The position numbers and the translations under genes are program-made. From the NCBI RefSeq assembly GCF_002868735.1, contig NZ_CP025611.1, positions 738,501 to 802,500 on the forward strand: a stretch of 64,000 bases of DNA. Direction: 5' to 3'. The notes beneath the pieces are model-generated. The model did not search any database. It was given only the letters and a program-made list of their open reading frames with translations, and was not told the origin of the DNA. This stretch comes from Niveispirillum cyanobacteriorum (GTDB lineage Bacteria; Pseudomonadota; Alphaproteobacteria; Azospirillales; Azospirillaceae). Positions 38,123-47,444 of the stretch are shown here, piece after piece (position 1 is the first letter of the stretch; every line of letters starts with the position of its first letter).

Positions 38123-38200
38123 TTGCATTATGCAATGATCTGGTGGTTGGGTAACACCTATTATTGCATTATGCAAAGCATGCGTTTTTGCATAATGCAA
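38123..38200. promoter_or_regulatory. Three copies of a 13-bp palindrome (operator cluster)
   Basis: TTGCATTATGCAA occurs at 38123-38135 and 38164-38176, and its reverse-complement form TTGCATAATGCAA at 38188-38200. Each has perfect 6-bp arms around one central base. Centres are 41 and 24 bp apart. They sit between the divergent secreted protein (start 38009) and the sugar operon (start 38302). Repetition with intact symmetry indicates a dimeric regulator; the regulator gene is not next to it and I cannot name the family. Confidence 0.75.
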
Positions 38201-38301
38201 TAAAGAAGACACTTTCCCATCGTTCTGTGATCCGTTATGACAAGGTTGTCACATAGCTGGACGATAGAATGATCCGGCGGGTGAAGCAGGGAGGATCGAT
38301 A

Positions 38302-39573
38302 ATGGCCCTTACGCGTCGTGCGGTATTGGGGATGCTGGCCGGGACCGCATCCGCCCCCCTGGCCCCGTCTTGGGCGTCCAGCCCACCACCCTGGTATTCC
38401 TTGATCCCGCCAGCGGTCGCCCCGGATGGTTCGATCCCCGGCTGGCGTTCCCTGGGTGGACGCGCCACCTACCGGCTGGAGGCAGGGGAGATTGTCGGGA
38501 CATCTGTGGAGAAATCGCCCAATACCTTCCTTTGTACCGAGGAACTGTTCGGCGATTTCATCCTGGAGTTCGAGGTGAAGACCGATCCGCGCCTGAATAC
38601 CGGCGTGATGATCCGGGCTGAGTCCAAACCGGATTATCGCAATGGCGTCGTCCATGGCTATCAGGTGGAAATCGACCATGCCGCCCGCCGCTGGACCGGC
38701 GGGCTGTATGATGAACAGCGCCGGCTTTGGCTGGCGACACCGGCCCATCGGCCTGAAACCCAGGCCAGCTTCAAATCTGGCGGCTGGAACCATCTGCGGG
38801 TGGAGGCGGTGGGCACCCGTTTTCGCACCTGGCTGAACGGTCTGCCCGCCATTGTCATGGTCGATGACATGACGCCGCGCGGTTTCATCGGGTTGCAGGT
38901 GCATGATGTCGGCCCCGATCCCGCCAATGCAGGGCTGGAGGTGCGGTTCCGCAACCTGCGCATCATCACCGACGATCCTGCCCGTTATATGCGCAGGCCG
39001 CTGGACGTGACGGATGAGCAGGACTTCATCGCCAACCATATCAGCGCCGAACGCGCTGCCCTGGGCTGGCGGCTGCTGTGGAACGGACAGGATGGGGCGG
39101 GCTGGTCCGGCCTGTCTGCGGCGGGCTGGCGCATTGAGCAGGGGGTGATCATCCGCGACAGTGCCGCCACCCCCCTGGTCACCGCCGACCGGTTTGCGGA
39201 TTTCGATCTGGAAATGGATGTGCGCGCGACCGATGGCGCCGATGGCGCCGTCACCTATCTGGGCAGTGCCGAATACCGTCTGGCACAGGGGCCGCAGGGG
39301 CAGGGGGATTCCGCCAGCGGCACCCTGATCGGCAAGGTGCCGGCCCGCAACCTGACCGATCCCAATCCCGACAAGCCCTCCATGAAGCCTGCCGGCCACT
39401 GGAACCGTGTCCGTATCCTGGCGCGCGGCGACCGGATTGAACATTGGCTGAATGGATCAAAGCTGGTGGAGGGTAGCCGGGCGGCCCTGGGCCTGCCAAC
39501 GTCAGGCCCTGTCCTGCTGCGTCCTGGACAGGGTCGTCTGGAATTTCGTTCCGTCCGTATCCATCCCCTGTAA
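38302..39573 (+). CDS. Exported twin-DUF1080 protein (3-keto-glycoside hydrolase-like)
   Basis: 423 residues from an ATG preceded by GGGAGG; an ATG at 38269 is in frame but lacks a site. The N-terminus LTRRAVLGMLAG is a twin-arginine-like signal. Two concanavalin-like DUF1080 domains follow: one from about residue 45 (GWRSLGGRATYRLEAGEIVG, then DFILEFEVKTDPRLNTGV) and one from about residue 250 (GWRLLWNGQDGAGW, then DFDLEMDVRATDG). Members of this family hydrolyse 3-keto-disaccharides. Location before a dehydrogenase of matching type supports that role. Substrate unknown. Confidence 0.83.
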   Translation: MALTRRAVLGMLAGTASAPLAPSWASSPPPWYSLIPPAVAPDGSIPGWRSLGGRATYRLEAGEIVGTSVEKSPNTFLCTEELFGDFILEFEVKTDPRLNTGVMIRAESKPDYRNGVVHGYQVEIDHAARRWTGGLYDEQRRLWLATPAHRPETQASFKSGGWNHLRVEAVGTRFRTWLNGLPAIVMVDDMTPRGFIGLQVHDVGPDPANAGLEVRFRNLRIITDDPARYMRRPLDVTDEQDFIANHISAERAALGWRLLWNGQDGAGWSGLSAAGWRIEQGVIIRDSAATPLVTADRFADFDLEMDVRATDGADGAVTYLGSAEYRLAQGPQGQGDSASGTLIGKVPARNLTDPNPDKPSMKPAGHWNRVRILARGDRIEHWLNGSKLVEGSRAALGLPTSGPVLLRPGQGRLEFRSVRIHPL

Positions 39574-39585
39574 GGAACGTCGCAT

Positions 39586-40134
39586 ATGAACCGGCGACAG
39601 GCCCTGCTGGCCGCCATCACATTGTTAGGCGGCACCTTCCTGGACGGCGCGCTTCCCGTCTGGGCCTATGAGGGGACGAGGGTGGCCAAGGGCCAGCCGG
39701 GCCGTTTCTTCAATGTCCGCGAAATGGCGCTGCTGACCGATGTGGCGGAGATCATGATCCCCGCTACCGATACACCCGGCGCCATGGCCGCCAATGTCCA
39801 TGGTGTGATTGACGGGCTGATGCTGGATTGGGCGGTGCCGGCGACGCGGGCGCAGTTCCGTCAGGCCCTGGCCGATATTGATGCCAGGGCGGCACCCCAT
39901 GGCTTCATGGCCCGCCCGCCTGCCGAACGCGCCGCCCTGCTGACCAGCATCGACATCGCCGCCTTTCGGGGGCAGGGGTTGGCGGATCAGGCCTATCGCC
40001 GGCTGAAGCAACTGATCTGGTACGCCTATTTCACGTCCGAAGGGGCCGACCCCGACTATGTCGCCGTTCCCGGCCAGTATCGGGGCGACCTGACGCGGAC
40101 GGAGATGAAACAACTGGTGGCGGGGGCGCGCTGA
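39586..40134 (+). CDS. Gluconate 2-dehydrogenase subunit 3-type protein (LacC-like)
   Basis: 182 residues. The N-terminus MNRRQALLAAITLLGGTF is a twin-arginine-like signal. The body carries FFNVREMALLTDVAEIMIPATDTPGAMAANV, the signature of the gluconate 2-dehydrogenase subunit 3 family, the small partner that escorts GMC dehydrogenases through Tat. Its TGA overlaps the next ATG (TGATG), so the two are translationally coupled. In Caulobacter the analogous pair is LacC/LacA of glucoside 3-dehydrogenase. Confidence 0.88.
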   Translation: MNRRQALLAAITLLGGTFLDGALPVWAYEGTRVAKGQPGRFFNVREMALLTDVAEIMIPATDTPGAMAANVHGVIDGLMLDWAVPATRAQFRQALADIDARAAPHGFMARPPAERAALLTSIDIAAFRGQGLADQAYRRLKQLIWYAYFTSEGADPDYVAVPGQYRGDLTRTEMKQLVAGAR

Positions 40135-41840
40135 TGGAATGGGACGCCATTGTCGTCGGCTCCGGCATCACTGGCGGCTGGGCGGCCAAGGAACTGTGTG
40201 AAAAGGGGTTGAAGACCCTGGTCCTCGAACGCGGTCGGCATATCGACCATGGCGGACCCGACTATACCGACATGGAGGCCCCATGGGAGGTGGAGTTCCG
40301 CAATCTGGTGCCGGAGGATTGGCCGGACAAGGGCTGGCATTACATGAAGGATAAGGGTGACTGGATCTATAAGATGCAGCACCTGCAATTCTTTGCCGAT
40401 ACCAAGACCTATCCCTTCTCCTATCCCGAAGACCGGCCCTTCATGTGGACGCGGGGCTATCAGTTGGGGGGACGGTCGCTGACCTGGTATCGGCAATCCT
40501 ATCGCTGGGGGGAAGCGGATTTCACCGCCAACCTGCGCGACGGACACGGCGTGGACTGGCCCATCCGCTATGCTGATCTGGCGCCCTGGTATGATCATGT
40601 CGAACGGTTTGCAGGCATTTCCGGCAGCCTTGAGGGGCTGGACGAGGTGCCCGACGGGGTGTTTCAGCCGCCATTTGAGATGAACTGTGCCGAACGCCGG
40701 GTGTCGGAGAGGCTGAAACGCCAGCGGCCCGATCTGCATATGATCATGGGCCGGACCGCCAACCTGACGGCACCGACGGCGGAGCAGGAGGCGTTGGGCC
40801 GCTCGCGCTGTCAGGCGCGGTCACATTGCAGCCGGGGCTGCTCCTTCGGCGCCTATTTCAGCAGCCTGTCCGCCACCCTGCCGGCGGCCAAGAATACCGG
40901 CAACCTGACCATTCTGACCGATCAGATCTGCCACAGCCTGGAACATGATCCGGCCACGGGCCGCGTGACGGGCGTGCGGGTGATTGATGCCAACAGCATG
41001 ACCACCAGCACTCACCGCGCGCGGCTGGTGTTCCTGTGTGCCTCGGCCATCGGGTCCGCTCATATCATGCTGAATTCCCGCAGCGAGGCGCATCCGCGTG
41101 GGCTGGCCAATGGCAGTGACGCGCTGGGCCGTTACCTGATGGATCATGTCGGCGGTGCCTGGGCGGCAGGCCGGGTGCCAGGAATGCTGGATCGGTATGA
41201 GTACGGTCGGCGTCCGAATAATATCTATATCCCCAACGTCCGGGCCCGGGGGCAGAAGCCGGGTGACGGCTTCATCCGCGGCTTCGGATTTCAGGGTGGG
41301 GCCACACGTGGCCGCGCTATGGACGGGGCAGGGCGACGGGCGGGGTTCGGGGCCAAAGTGAAGGATGCCGCCACAGACTATGGCCCCTGGACCATCCGCA
41401 TCGACATGTTCGGGGAAATGCTGCCCCACGCCGATAACCGCCTGACCTTGCACCCGACCAAGACGGACCGCTGGGGCATTCCGCTGGCGCATCTGGACTG
41501 CACCCTGCGCGAAAATGAACTGGCCATGATCGCCAGGGGCAGGGACGAGGCAGCGGAAATCCTGCGTGCCGGCGGCTGCGAGGATGTGACAGCGGGCGCC
41601 CGCTTCGACCATCCGGTGGGTTTCAAGACGCATGAGATGGGCACGGCCCGCATGGGCCGCGATCCCGCCACCTCTGTCCTCAACGCCTGGAACCAGGCGC
41701 ATGAGGTGGCAAACCTGTTCGTTACCGACGGGGCCTGCATGGCGTCGAACGGCACACAGAATCCCTCGTTGACTTACATGGCCCTGACGGCGCGTGCCGC
41801 CAGCCATGCGGTGGAACTGTTGCGAGAGGGGGCTATCTGA
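40134..41840 (+). CDS. GMC-family sugar/glucoside dehydrogenase, large subunit
   Basis: 568 residues. The FAD-binding motif IVVGSGITGGWAAKELCEKG is at the N-terminus. The middle region has HCSRGCSFGAYFSS, a Cys-containing stretch typical of membrane-linked sugar dehydrogenases. The C-terminus holds THEMGTARMG with a probable catalytic His, and MASNGTQNPSLT with the second active-site residue (Asn). It lacks its own signal and is probably co-exported with subunit 3. The match to LacA-type glucoside 3-dehydrogenase is inference; gluconate or related 2-dehydrogenation is the alternative. No cytochrome subunit follows. Confidence 0.88.
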   Translation: MEWDAIVVGSGITGGWAAKELCEKGLKTLVLERGRHIDHGGPDYTDMEAPWEVEFRNLVPEDWPDKGWHYMKDKGDWIYKMQHLQFFADTKTYPFSYPEDRPFMWTRGYQLGGRSLTWYRQSYRWGEADFTANLRDGHGVDWPIRYADLAPWYDHVERFAGISGSLEGLDEVPDGVFQPPFEMNCAERRVSERLKRQRPDLHMIMGRTANLTAPTAEQEALGRSRCQARSHCSRGCSFGAYFSSLSATLPAAKNTGNLTILTDQICHSLEHDPATGRVTGVRVIDANSMTTSTHRARLVFLCASAIGSAHIMLNSRSEAHPRGLANGSDALGRYLMDHVGGAWAAGRVPGMLDRYEYGRRPNNIYIPNVRARGQKPGDGFIRGFGFQGGATRGRAMDGAGRRAGFGAKVKDAATDYGPWTIRIDMFGEMLPHADNRLTLHPTKTDRWGIPLAHLDCTLRENELAMIARGRDEAAEILRAGGCEDVTAGARFDHPVGFKTHEMGTARMGRDPATSVLNAWNQAHEVANLFVTDGACMASNGTQNPSLTYMALTARAASHAVELLREGAI

Positions 41841-41863
41841 CGCCCCTTCCCGTCAGCGATTGA

Positions 41864-42274
41864 TCAATCCTTGGCCTTCAGCAGGTCGCGGATTTCGGTC
41901 AGCAGGACCTCGCTCTTGGTCGGCTCCACGGGCTTGGCCTCTTCCTTCTTCTTGAAGCGGTTTACCTGCTTGACCAGGATGAACACGGCCCAGGCCACGA
42001 TGAAGAATTTGATCACGGCATTGATAAACAGGCCGTAATTGATGGTGGTGACGCCGGCATCCTTGGCGGCCTTCAGGGATGGATAGTCCCCGCCCGACAG
42101 ACTGATGAAATAATCGGAGAAGTCGATTCCCCCCAGGAGATATCCCAGCGGCGGCATCAGGATATCGTTCACCAGCGAGGTGACGATGGCGGTGAAAGCC
42201 GCACCGATAATGATACCGACGGCCAGATCCACGACATTGCCGCGGCTGATGAAGGTCTTGAATTCGTTCAGCAT
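41864..42274 (-). CDS. mscL: Large-conductance mechanosensitive channel
   Basis: 136 residues, normal length. TM1 is in [34 protein letters not shown], including the glycine-rich gate. A short periplasmic loop follows, then TM2 ([24 protein letters not shown]) and a basic/acidic cytoplasmic helix ending [13 protein letters not shown]. It opens on hypo-osmotic shock. The frame is open far upstream to 43009, but that part is antisense to the next gene. The GMC gene is convergent, 23 bp away. Confidence 0.96.
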   Translation of the reverse strand: MLNEFKTFISRGNVVDLAVGIIIGAAFTAIVTSLVNDILMPPLGYLLGGIDFSDYFISLSGGDYPSLKAAKDAGVTTINYGLFINAVIKFFIVAWAVFILVKQVNRFKKKEEAKPVEPTKSEVLLTEIRDLLKAKD

Positions 42275-42436
42275 GGGTTCCCCGTTCCCATCGGCAACGG
42301 CCCCTGCGGCCGTGCCAGCCGGATGAGCATCCTGCATCGTGCCCGGAATGGAAAGCCCCCATGTGCCCCGCGCACTTGTTCCCACCCGTCCCGGCCCTGA
42401 CACTGGGCTTGTTCTCACGACCAAAGGTCTCGCGCC

Positions 42437-43075
42437 ATGCCGCATCCCGCCCCCCCGAACCCGCCCGGACTTGTCAGCGATATCTCGGTGCTGGAAGGGT
42501 TGTATGGTTCGCCGGGCGCGCCGTCGCTGGCCAAAGTTTCGGACCGGTTGACGCCGGCTTACCGCGCTTGGCTGTCGGCAGCACCCTTCTTCGCGCTGGG
42601 GTCCGTGGGGGCGGGTGGGCTTGACGTGTCGCCGCGCGGGGATGCGGGTACGGCGGTCACCATCCTGGATGACCGAACCCTGTTGATCCTCGACCGGCGC
42701 GGCAATAACCGCATCGACAGCCTGCGCAATATCATCGCCGATCCGCGCGTGGCCTGCATGTTCATGATCCCCGGTGTCAATGAATGCCTGCGCATCAATG
42801 GCCGCGCCGCCATCAGCATTGATGCCGACCTTTGCCAGCGTCTTGCCATGGAGGGGCAGTTGCCCCGGTCCGTGATCTGGGTGGAAATCGACGAGGTCTA
42901 TTTCCAATGCGCCCGCGCCCTGATCCGTTCTGACCTCTGGGCACGGGGTGCGCGGGGCCGCCCGGATGGCGTTCCCACGGCCGGGCAGATGACGGCCGAC
43001 GCCAGTCACGGTGCCGAAGGCGGCCCCGCCTATGACGCCGCCCTTCCCGAACGGCAGCGCCGCACATTATGGTGA
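42437..43075 (+). CDS. Pyridoxamine 5'-phosphate oxidase-like flavin-binding protein (MSMEG_1061 type)
   Basis: 212 residues. A split-barrel flavin fold is indicated by [21 protein letters not shown], then [43 protein letters not shown]. The sequence order fits the MSMEG_1061 group of PNPOx-like proteins, which are not true PdxH enzymes. A conserved C-terminal [11 protein letters not shown] is present. Flavin use is inferred from family; the reaction is unknown. Its start is divergent from mscL. Confidence 0.85.
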   Translation: MPHPAPPNPPGLVSDISVLEGLYGSPGAPSLAKVSDRLTPAYRAWLSAAPFFALGSVGAGGLDVSPRGDAGTAVTILDDRTLLILDRRGNNRIDSLRNIIADPRVACMFMIPGVNECLRINGRAAISIDADLCQRLAMEGQLPRSVIWVEIDEVYFQCARALIRSDLWARGARGRPDGVPTAGQMTADASHGAEGGPAYDAALPERQRRTLW

Positions 43076-43108
43076 GAGGCTGAAACCGGGGATAAGGGAT
43101 GGACGGGA

Positions 43109-43387
43109 ATGTGGGGTCTGCTGCGCTTTATCGCCACGCTGATCGGTGTGGTCCTGTTTTTGACCCTGCCCATGGTCTTCCGGGATAGCATTCCCGACGG
43201 GCTGTTCGATGCCTGGGACAGCCTGTTACGCCCCCTGCGTGACCCGGTTACCCAATTCTGGTGGCAATATTTCAACCGCCTGGATCAGCAGCCGCTGTTC
43301 CAACTGTCGACCCTGCTGACCCAGGCGCTTGTTATCACCCTGGTGATTACCGCCATCCGCTGGATATGGCGCCGCCGCACGGCGTGA
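43109..43387 (+). CDS. Small two-span inner-membrane protein
   Basis: 92 residues with a hydrophobic segment at about 3-24 (LLRFIATLIGVVLFLTLPMVF), a soluble central part with WDSLLRPLRDPVTQFWWQYF, and a second span at about 68-86 (LLTQALVITLVITAIRWIW) followed by a basic end RRRTA. I do not recognise the family. It begins 33 bp after the PNPOx-like gene, so co-transcription is likely. Confidence 0.6.
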   Translation: MWGLLRFIATLIGVVLFLTLPMVFRDSIPDGLFDAWDSLLRPLRDPVTQFWWQYFNRLDQQPLFQLSTLLTQALVITLVITAIRWIWRRRTA

Positions 43388-43397
43388 GCCTTGTCTG

Positions 43398-44666
43398 CTA
43401 TAACCAATCCTGAAGCCGATACCAGAGCATGCCCAGCACCAGGGCAGGCATTTTCAGGCCCGGCGGTCCCGGAAAGGCCCGGTGCGGCACACGAGCGAAA
43501 ATGTCGAAGCGGCCCGCCTGACCGGCAATCGCCTCCGCAATCACACGACCGGCAATCGCGGTCAGGGCCACGCCATGGCCACTATATCCTTGCGCGAAGT
43601 AGGTCGTGGGGCTGACCCTGCCCAGATGCGGCATGCGGTTCATGGTGATGGCGACATGGCCGCCCCAGCAGAACTCCACGCCGACATCGGCCAGTTGCGG
43701 GAAATATTTCAGCATGGTCCGGCGCAGCGACTGTTTCAGGTCGGGCCGGTCAAACCCGGAATAGCTGACGCCCCCGCCAAACAGGAACCGGTTATCCGGG
43801 CTGCGCCGGTAATAGTTCAGCACGAAATTCACGTCCGCGATGGCGATGCCTGACGGGATCAGTGCCTGCGCCCGCTCCGCCTCCATCTTCTCGGTCCCGA
43901 TGATGTAGGTGCCCGCCGGCATCACTTTGGCGCGGATGGGGGGGCTTAAGTCCCCCAGATAGGCATTGCCGGCCAGGACCAGGAACTTGGCCGACACCGA
44001 TCCTGTTGCCGTGAACGCCTTTGGCGCCGCCCCGGTATCGATGCGCACCACCCGGCTGCCTTCATGGATACGCACGCCCAGCCCTTCGGCGGCAACCGCC
44101 AGCCCCAGCGCATAGTTCAACGGGTGCAACTGCCCGCTGCCGCCATCGAACAACCCGCCCAGATAGGCATCGGTCGCCACCATGGAGCGGATTTCATCGC
44201 GCCCCACCATGCGCGTCTTGTCGTAACCCAGCCCCTCCAGTTCCCCCTGATGCTCCGCCAGACTTGTCATATGCCGGGGTTTCAGGGCCGCCAGCAGATA
44301 GCCCCATTTCAGGTCACAATCGATGCCGTACCGGTCGATAAGGTCGGACAGCATGGTCTTGGCTTCTTCCGACAGGTCCCACAGGTGCCGCGCATCCTGC
44401 TTGCCGACCCAGCCCTCGATATCGCCGATCCCCTTGTTGAAACCGGTGACGATCTGTCCGCCATTGCGACCGGATGCGCCCCAGCCGACGGATTCGGCCT
44501 CCAGGATCGTGACGGACATGCCCTTGGCCGCCAGCTCAATGGCGGTCACCAGACCCGTATAGCCACCCCCGACGATACAGACATCGCTGGAGACATCACC
44601 CACCAGCGGCGGGCGGGCGGGGGCAGGGTGGGCTGTGGCGGCGTACCAGGAAGGGGCGTGGGGCAT
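43398..44666 (-). CDS. FAD-dependent amine oxidase-like protein (PuuB/DAO family)
   Basis: 422 residues. The dinucleotide-binding motif CIVGGGYTGLVTAIELAAKG is near residue 30. Further signatures are ESVGWGASGRNGGQIVTG and, near the end, YFAQGYSGHGVALTAIAGRVIAEAI. The overall pattern is that of gamma-glutamylputrescine oxidoreductase (PuuB/OrdL) and related D-amino-acid oxidases, which oxidise a secondary amine. No Puu neighbours are present, so the substrate remains open. Confidence 0.85.
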   Translation of the reverse strand: MPHAPSWYAATAHPAPARPPLVGDVSSDVCIVGGGYTGLVTAIELAAKGMSVTILEAESVGWGASGRNGGQIVTGFNKGIGDIEGWVGKQDARHLWDLSEEAKTMLSDLIDRYGIDCDLKWGYLLAALKPRHMTSLAEHQGELEGLGYDKTRMVGRDEIRSMVATDAYLGGLFDGGSGQLHPLNYALGLAVAAEGLGVRIHEGSRVVRIDTGAAPKAFTATGSVSAKFLVLAGNAYLGDLSPPIRAKVMPAGTYIIGTEKMEAERAQALIPSGIAIADVNFVLNYYRRSPDNRFLFGGGVSYSGFDRPDLKQSLRRTMLKYFPQLADVGVEFCWGGHVAITMNRMPHLGRVSPTTYFAQGYSGHGVALTAIAGRVIAEAIAGQAGRFDIFARVPHRAFPGPPGLKMPALVLGMLWYRLQDWL

Positions 44667-44759
44667 GTCGGACCGGGGTGCCGTGGATGGTGTCGATCAT
44701 TCTACAGATGGGGGTGGGGAACTGCACTTCCATCCTTCCACAACCATCCGCACGCCAGC

Positions 44760-46373
44760 CTATGGCTTATCCCGCAGATCGAGGACATAGGCCAGGACAA
44801 CCCCCATGCGCTCCACCCGCAGCAACTCACGACCCTCTGGAACGGGGCCGCATTGGCCGCGTGTGAAGGCGATATAGAAATCGGCCTCCCCCTGGCCATC
44901 CTTCGGCGCTTTCCAGGTGGGGGGCAGGTAATGCAGGGCGCTGTCATGCGGGCCGCAGATGCGGATACGGTAGGGATGGGCAACGGCGCCGCCGCCTTCC
45001 TGTCCTACAACCAAGTTGCGCAGCCGGTCTGCGGCTTCTGACAGGGGGCTGCCCCAGTAATCCAGTTCAAACCGGCCCTCGGCTCCGCGCACCCCACCGA
45101 CCAGCGCGTTGTACCAGATGGCCTCATACGGGTGCAGACGAGTGATGGTCAGCGTCTGCCATCCCGCCCAGAGGACCAGCATGCCACCCGCGATGCGGCT
45201 GGCCATGGGCAGGCGGTCAGTGACCGTCGGTGTTGTCAAATAGCCAGCCAGCCGGTCCAGCCCGATGGCAGCCGCCACCGACAGGGGCGGCAACAAAAAC
45301 AGCAGATGCCGGATACCATCATAAAGCACGGCACCTGTAACGATCACGATCAAAGGCGGCAGCAGGATCGCCGCTACCAGCCCGATCCGTTCCGGCAAAA
45401 TGGCCAGGGGCCGGCGCAGGGCACGGACCGCCATGACAGCTGCGACCGCAATGCCTGCCAAAGTGATTTCCGGCAGCTTCACAGCAAAGGCCACCGGCAC
45501 ATACCACCAGGGCAGGTCGGTCGTAACCAGCGTCCGTCCCGCGAACGGGAAGCTGAATTCTAACGGAAAGTGCGAGAAGCCGGCCAAGGCCTCCAGCGGG
45601 CGCGATATCGGGTCCAGCTGTGCCCAGGGCCAGAAGGCCAGCATGATCATCCAGGCCAGCGCAAAGGCCGGCAGCAGCCGCGCCGCCGCCGTCACCCCTT
45701 CCCACAGGGCCGTACCCAGTGGCCGTTCCCGCAGGCGCAGAAACAGCCAGTACAGGCAGGCGATGCCCAACGGCCCGATCAACACAATCCCGCCCACACG
45801 GATACCCAGCGCGGCCCCGAACGCGATGCCATAGGCAAGCAGCGTGCGCATCTGTTGCCTGGGCAGGTCGCGGATCAGGCGGATCTGGTAAAGGCCCATC
45901 CAGGCGGCGGCGGTGGCAAAGGGCACGTCCTTGGGATTGGCAAAGGATTGCCCCATCCATTCCGGCGTCAGCGCCAGAAGCAGGACGGCCAGTGCGCCGG
46001 CGCGTGGCCCCGCCAGCGTCCTTGCCTGTGCCCGAACCGCGGCCAGCCCCGCCACCCCCACGAGCCCGCCGACCAGCCGCCGCGTCTCATAGGCATCGAA
46101 GGGCAGCAGGATGCCGGCAACCGCCGTCACCGTGTCATACAGGGCACCGTAGAGATAAAGATTCTGGAACCCCAGCACCCGCTGGTCTTCCCCCAGCGAT
46201 AGGTACCAGTCCAGCGCGCGGCGCCCGTTTTCCAGGTGCAGCGGCTCATCCCAGGTGATGCCATATTGCTTGAAGGTGGAGGCAACGAACAACAAGGCGC
46301 CAGCCAAGATGAGCTGCGCCACAATATCCCAGAAATTGGAAGGGCCTTCGTCCCTTGCGCCGGATGGGCCCAT
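44760..46373 (-). CDS. GT39/ArnT-type membrane glycosyltransferase
   Basis: 537 residues with about 10-12 hydrophobic segments. The ITWDEPLHLENGRRALDWYLS loop after the first membrane span carries the acidic residues expected at the catalytic site of GT-C enzymes. Such proteins transfer a sugar from a polyprenyl phosphate carrier to lipid or protein in the periplasm. It starts 6 bp after the GT2 gene that precedes it and is probably co-expressed; the GT2 would load the lipid carrier. I chose ATG at 46373 over the GTG at 46376. Confidence 0.83.
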   Translation of the reverse strand: MGPSGARDEGPSNFWDIVAQLILAGALLFVASTFKQYGITWDEPLHLENGRRALDWYLSLGEDQRVLGFQNLYLYGALYDTVTAVAGILLPFDAYETRRLVGGLVGVAGLAAVRAQARTLAGPRAGALAVLLLALTPEWMGQSFANPKDVPFATAAAWMGLYQIRLIRDLPRQQMRTLLAYGIAFGAALGIRVGGIVLIGPLGIACLYWLFLRLRERPLGTALWEGVTAAARLLPAFALAWMIMLAFWPWAQLDPISRPLEALAGFSHFPLEFSFPFAGRTLVTTDLPWWYVPVAFAVKLPEITLAGIAVAAVMAVRALRRPLAILPERIGLVAAILLPPLIVIVTGAVLYDGIRHLLFLLPPLSVAAAIGLDRLAGYLTTPTVTDRLPMASRIAGGMLVLWAGWQTLTITRLHPYEAIWYNALVGGVRGAEGRFELDYWGSPLSEAADRLRNLVVGQEGGGAVAHPYRIRICGPHDSALHYLPPTWKAPKDGQGEADFYIAFTRGQCGPVPEGRELLRVERMGVVLAYVLDLRDKP

Positions 46374-46379
46374 CACAGG

Positions 46380-47444
46380 TCAGTTCGCGCCGCTGCGCCG
46401 GTCGGGCAGGCTCGCCGCCGGATGGCGGTGATCGGCTGTCTCTGCCGCGGCACCGGTCGCAAAGCCGACGCTGTCCGACACAAGATAGAGCGGCCGCCCC
46501 TTCACTTCGGTAAAGACCCGGCCCAGATAATCGCCCAGCACGCCCAGGCAGATCAACTGCACCCCGCCAATGAACAGGGTCGCCACCATCAACGAGGCAT
46601 AGCCCGGAACATCGATCCCGAAGATCATGGTCTTCAGCAGGATGACGGCACCATACAACACCGCGATGGCCGCCACCGCCAGCCCCAGCCATGACCAGAT
46701 GCGCAGCGGCAGGGTGGAGAAGGAAACGATGCCATCCATAGCGAAACGGAACAGCTTCCAGGTGCTGAAGGTCGTCGTGCCGGCATGGCGCGGTGCCGTT
46801 TCGAACGGAACCGCCACCTGCCGGAAGCCGACCCAGGAATAAAGCCCCTTCATGAAACGCGTACGCTCGCCCATCTGGTTCAGCGCATCGACCACGGCGC
46901 GGTCCATCAGACGGAAGTCGCCAGCATCGCGGGGCAGGGGCACTTCCGACATGCCATCCAGCATGCGATAGAAGCGGCGGGTCAGAAAACGGCGCAACGG
47001 CGGATCGGTATCGCGCGAGCGGCGCACGCCATAGACCACCTGTGCACCGGCCTGCCAATGGGCATAGAACTCTTCGATCACTTCGGGCGGGTGCTGCAGG
47101 TCGCTGTCCATCAGAACGACGGCCCGGCCCGACGCATGGCGAAGCCCGGCCGTCATGGCCATTTCCTTGCCGAAATTGCGGCTGAACCTGACCAGACGGA
47201 TACGCGGATTGGCGGCGTGTGCGGCCTGCAACCGGACCCAGGTGTCATCGCGGGAGCCGTCATCCACGCACACCACCTCATACGGCACGCCTAGCCGTTC
47301 CATCACCGGCGCAAGCCGGGCAAACAGCGCGTCGATATTCTCCCCCTCATTATGCATGGGCAGAACGACGGACAGCACCGTGGCCTCGTTCAAGGGCCGC
47401 AGCGGGGTAGGGGACTTGGACGGCTCGTGGGTGGGCGTCAACAT
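46380..47444 (-). CDS. Polyprenyl-phosphate glycosyltransferase, GtrB/DPM1-like
   Basis: 354 residues. The GT2 domain begins LSVVLPMHNEGENIDALF, with VCVDDGSRDDTW and VVLMDSDLQHPPEVI containing the metal-binding acidic motif. RFSRNFGKEMAMTAGL is typical of undecaprenyl-phosphate sugar transferases. Two C-terminal transmembrane helices follow (IWSWLGLAVAAIAVLYGAVIL and ASLMVATLFIGGVQLICLGVLG). The ATG at 47444 follows AAGGA. With the GT39 gene it forms a lipid-carrier-dependent glycosylation pair; no flippase gene is adjacent. Confidence 0.92.
   Translation of the reverse strand: MLTPTHEPSKSPTPLRPLNEATVLSVVLPMHNEGENIDALFARLAPVMERLGVPYEVVCVDDGSRDDTWVRLQAAHAANPRIRLVRFSRNFGKEMAMTAGLRHASGRAVVLMDSDLQHPPEVIEEFYAHWQAGAQVVYGVRRSRDTDPPLRRFLTRRFYRMLDGMSEVPLPRDAGDFRLMDRAVVDALNQMGERTRFMKGLYSWVGFRQVAVPFETAPRHAGTTTFSTWKLFRFAMDGIVSFSTLPLRIWSWLGLAVAAIAVLYGAVILLKTMIFGIDVPGYASLMVATLFIGGVQLICLGVLGDYLGRVFTEVKGRPLYLVSDSVGFATGAAAETADHRHPAASLPDRRSGAN

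Noticed and set aside
41864-43009. 381-aa version of MscL
   Set aside because: The extension before 42274 is antisense to the PNPOx-like gene and has no relation to MscL, which is normally about 136 residues.
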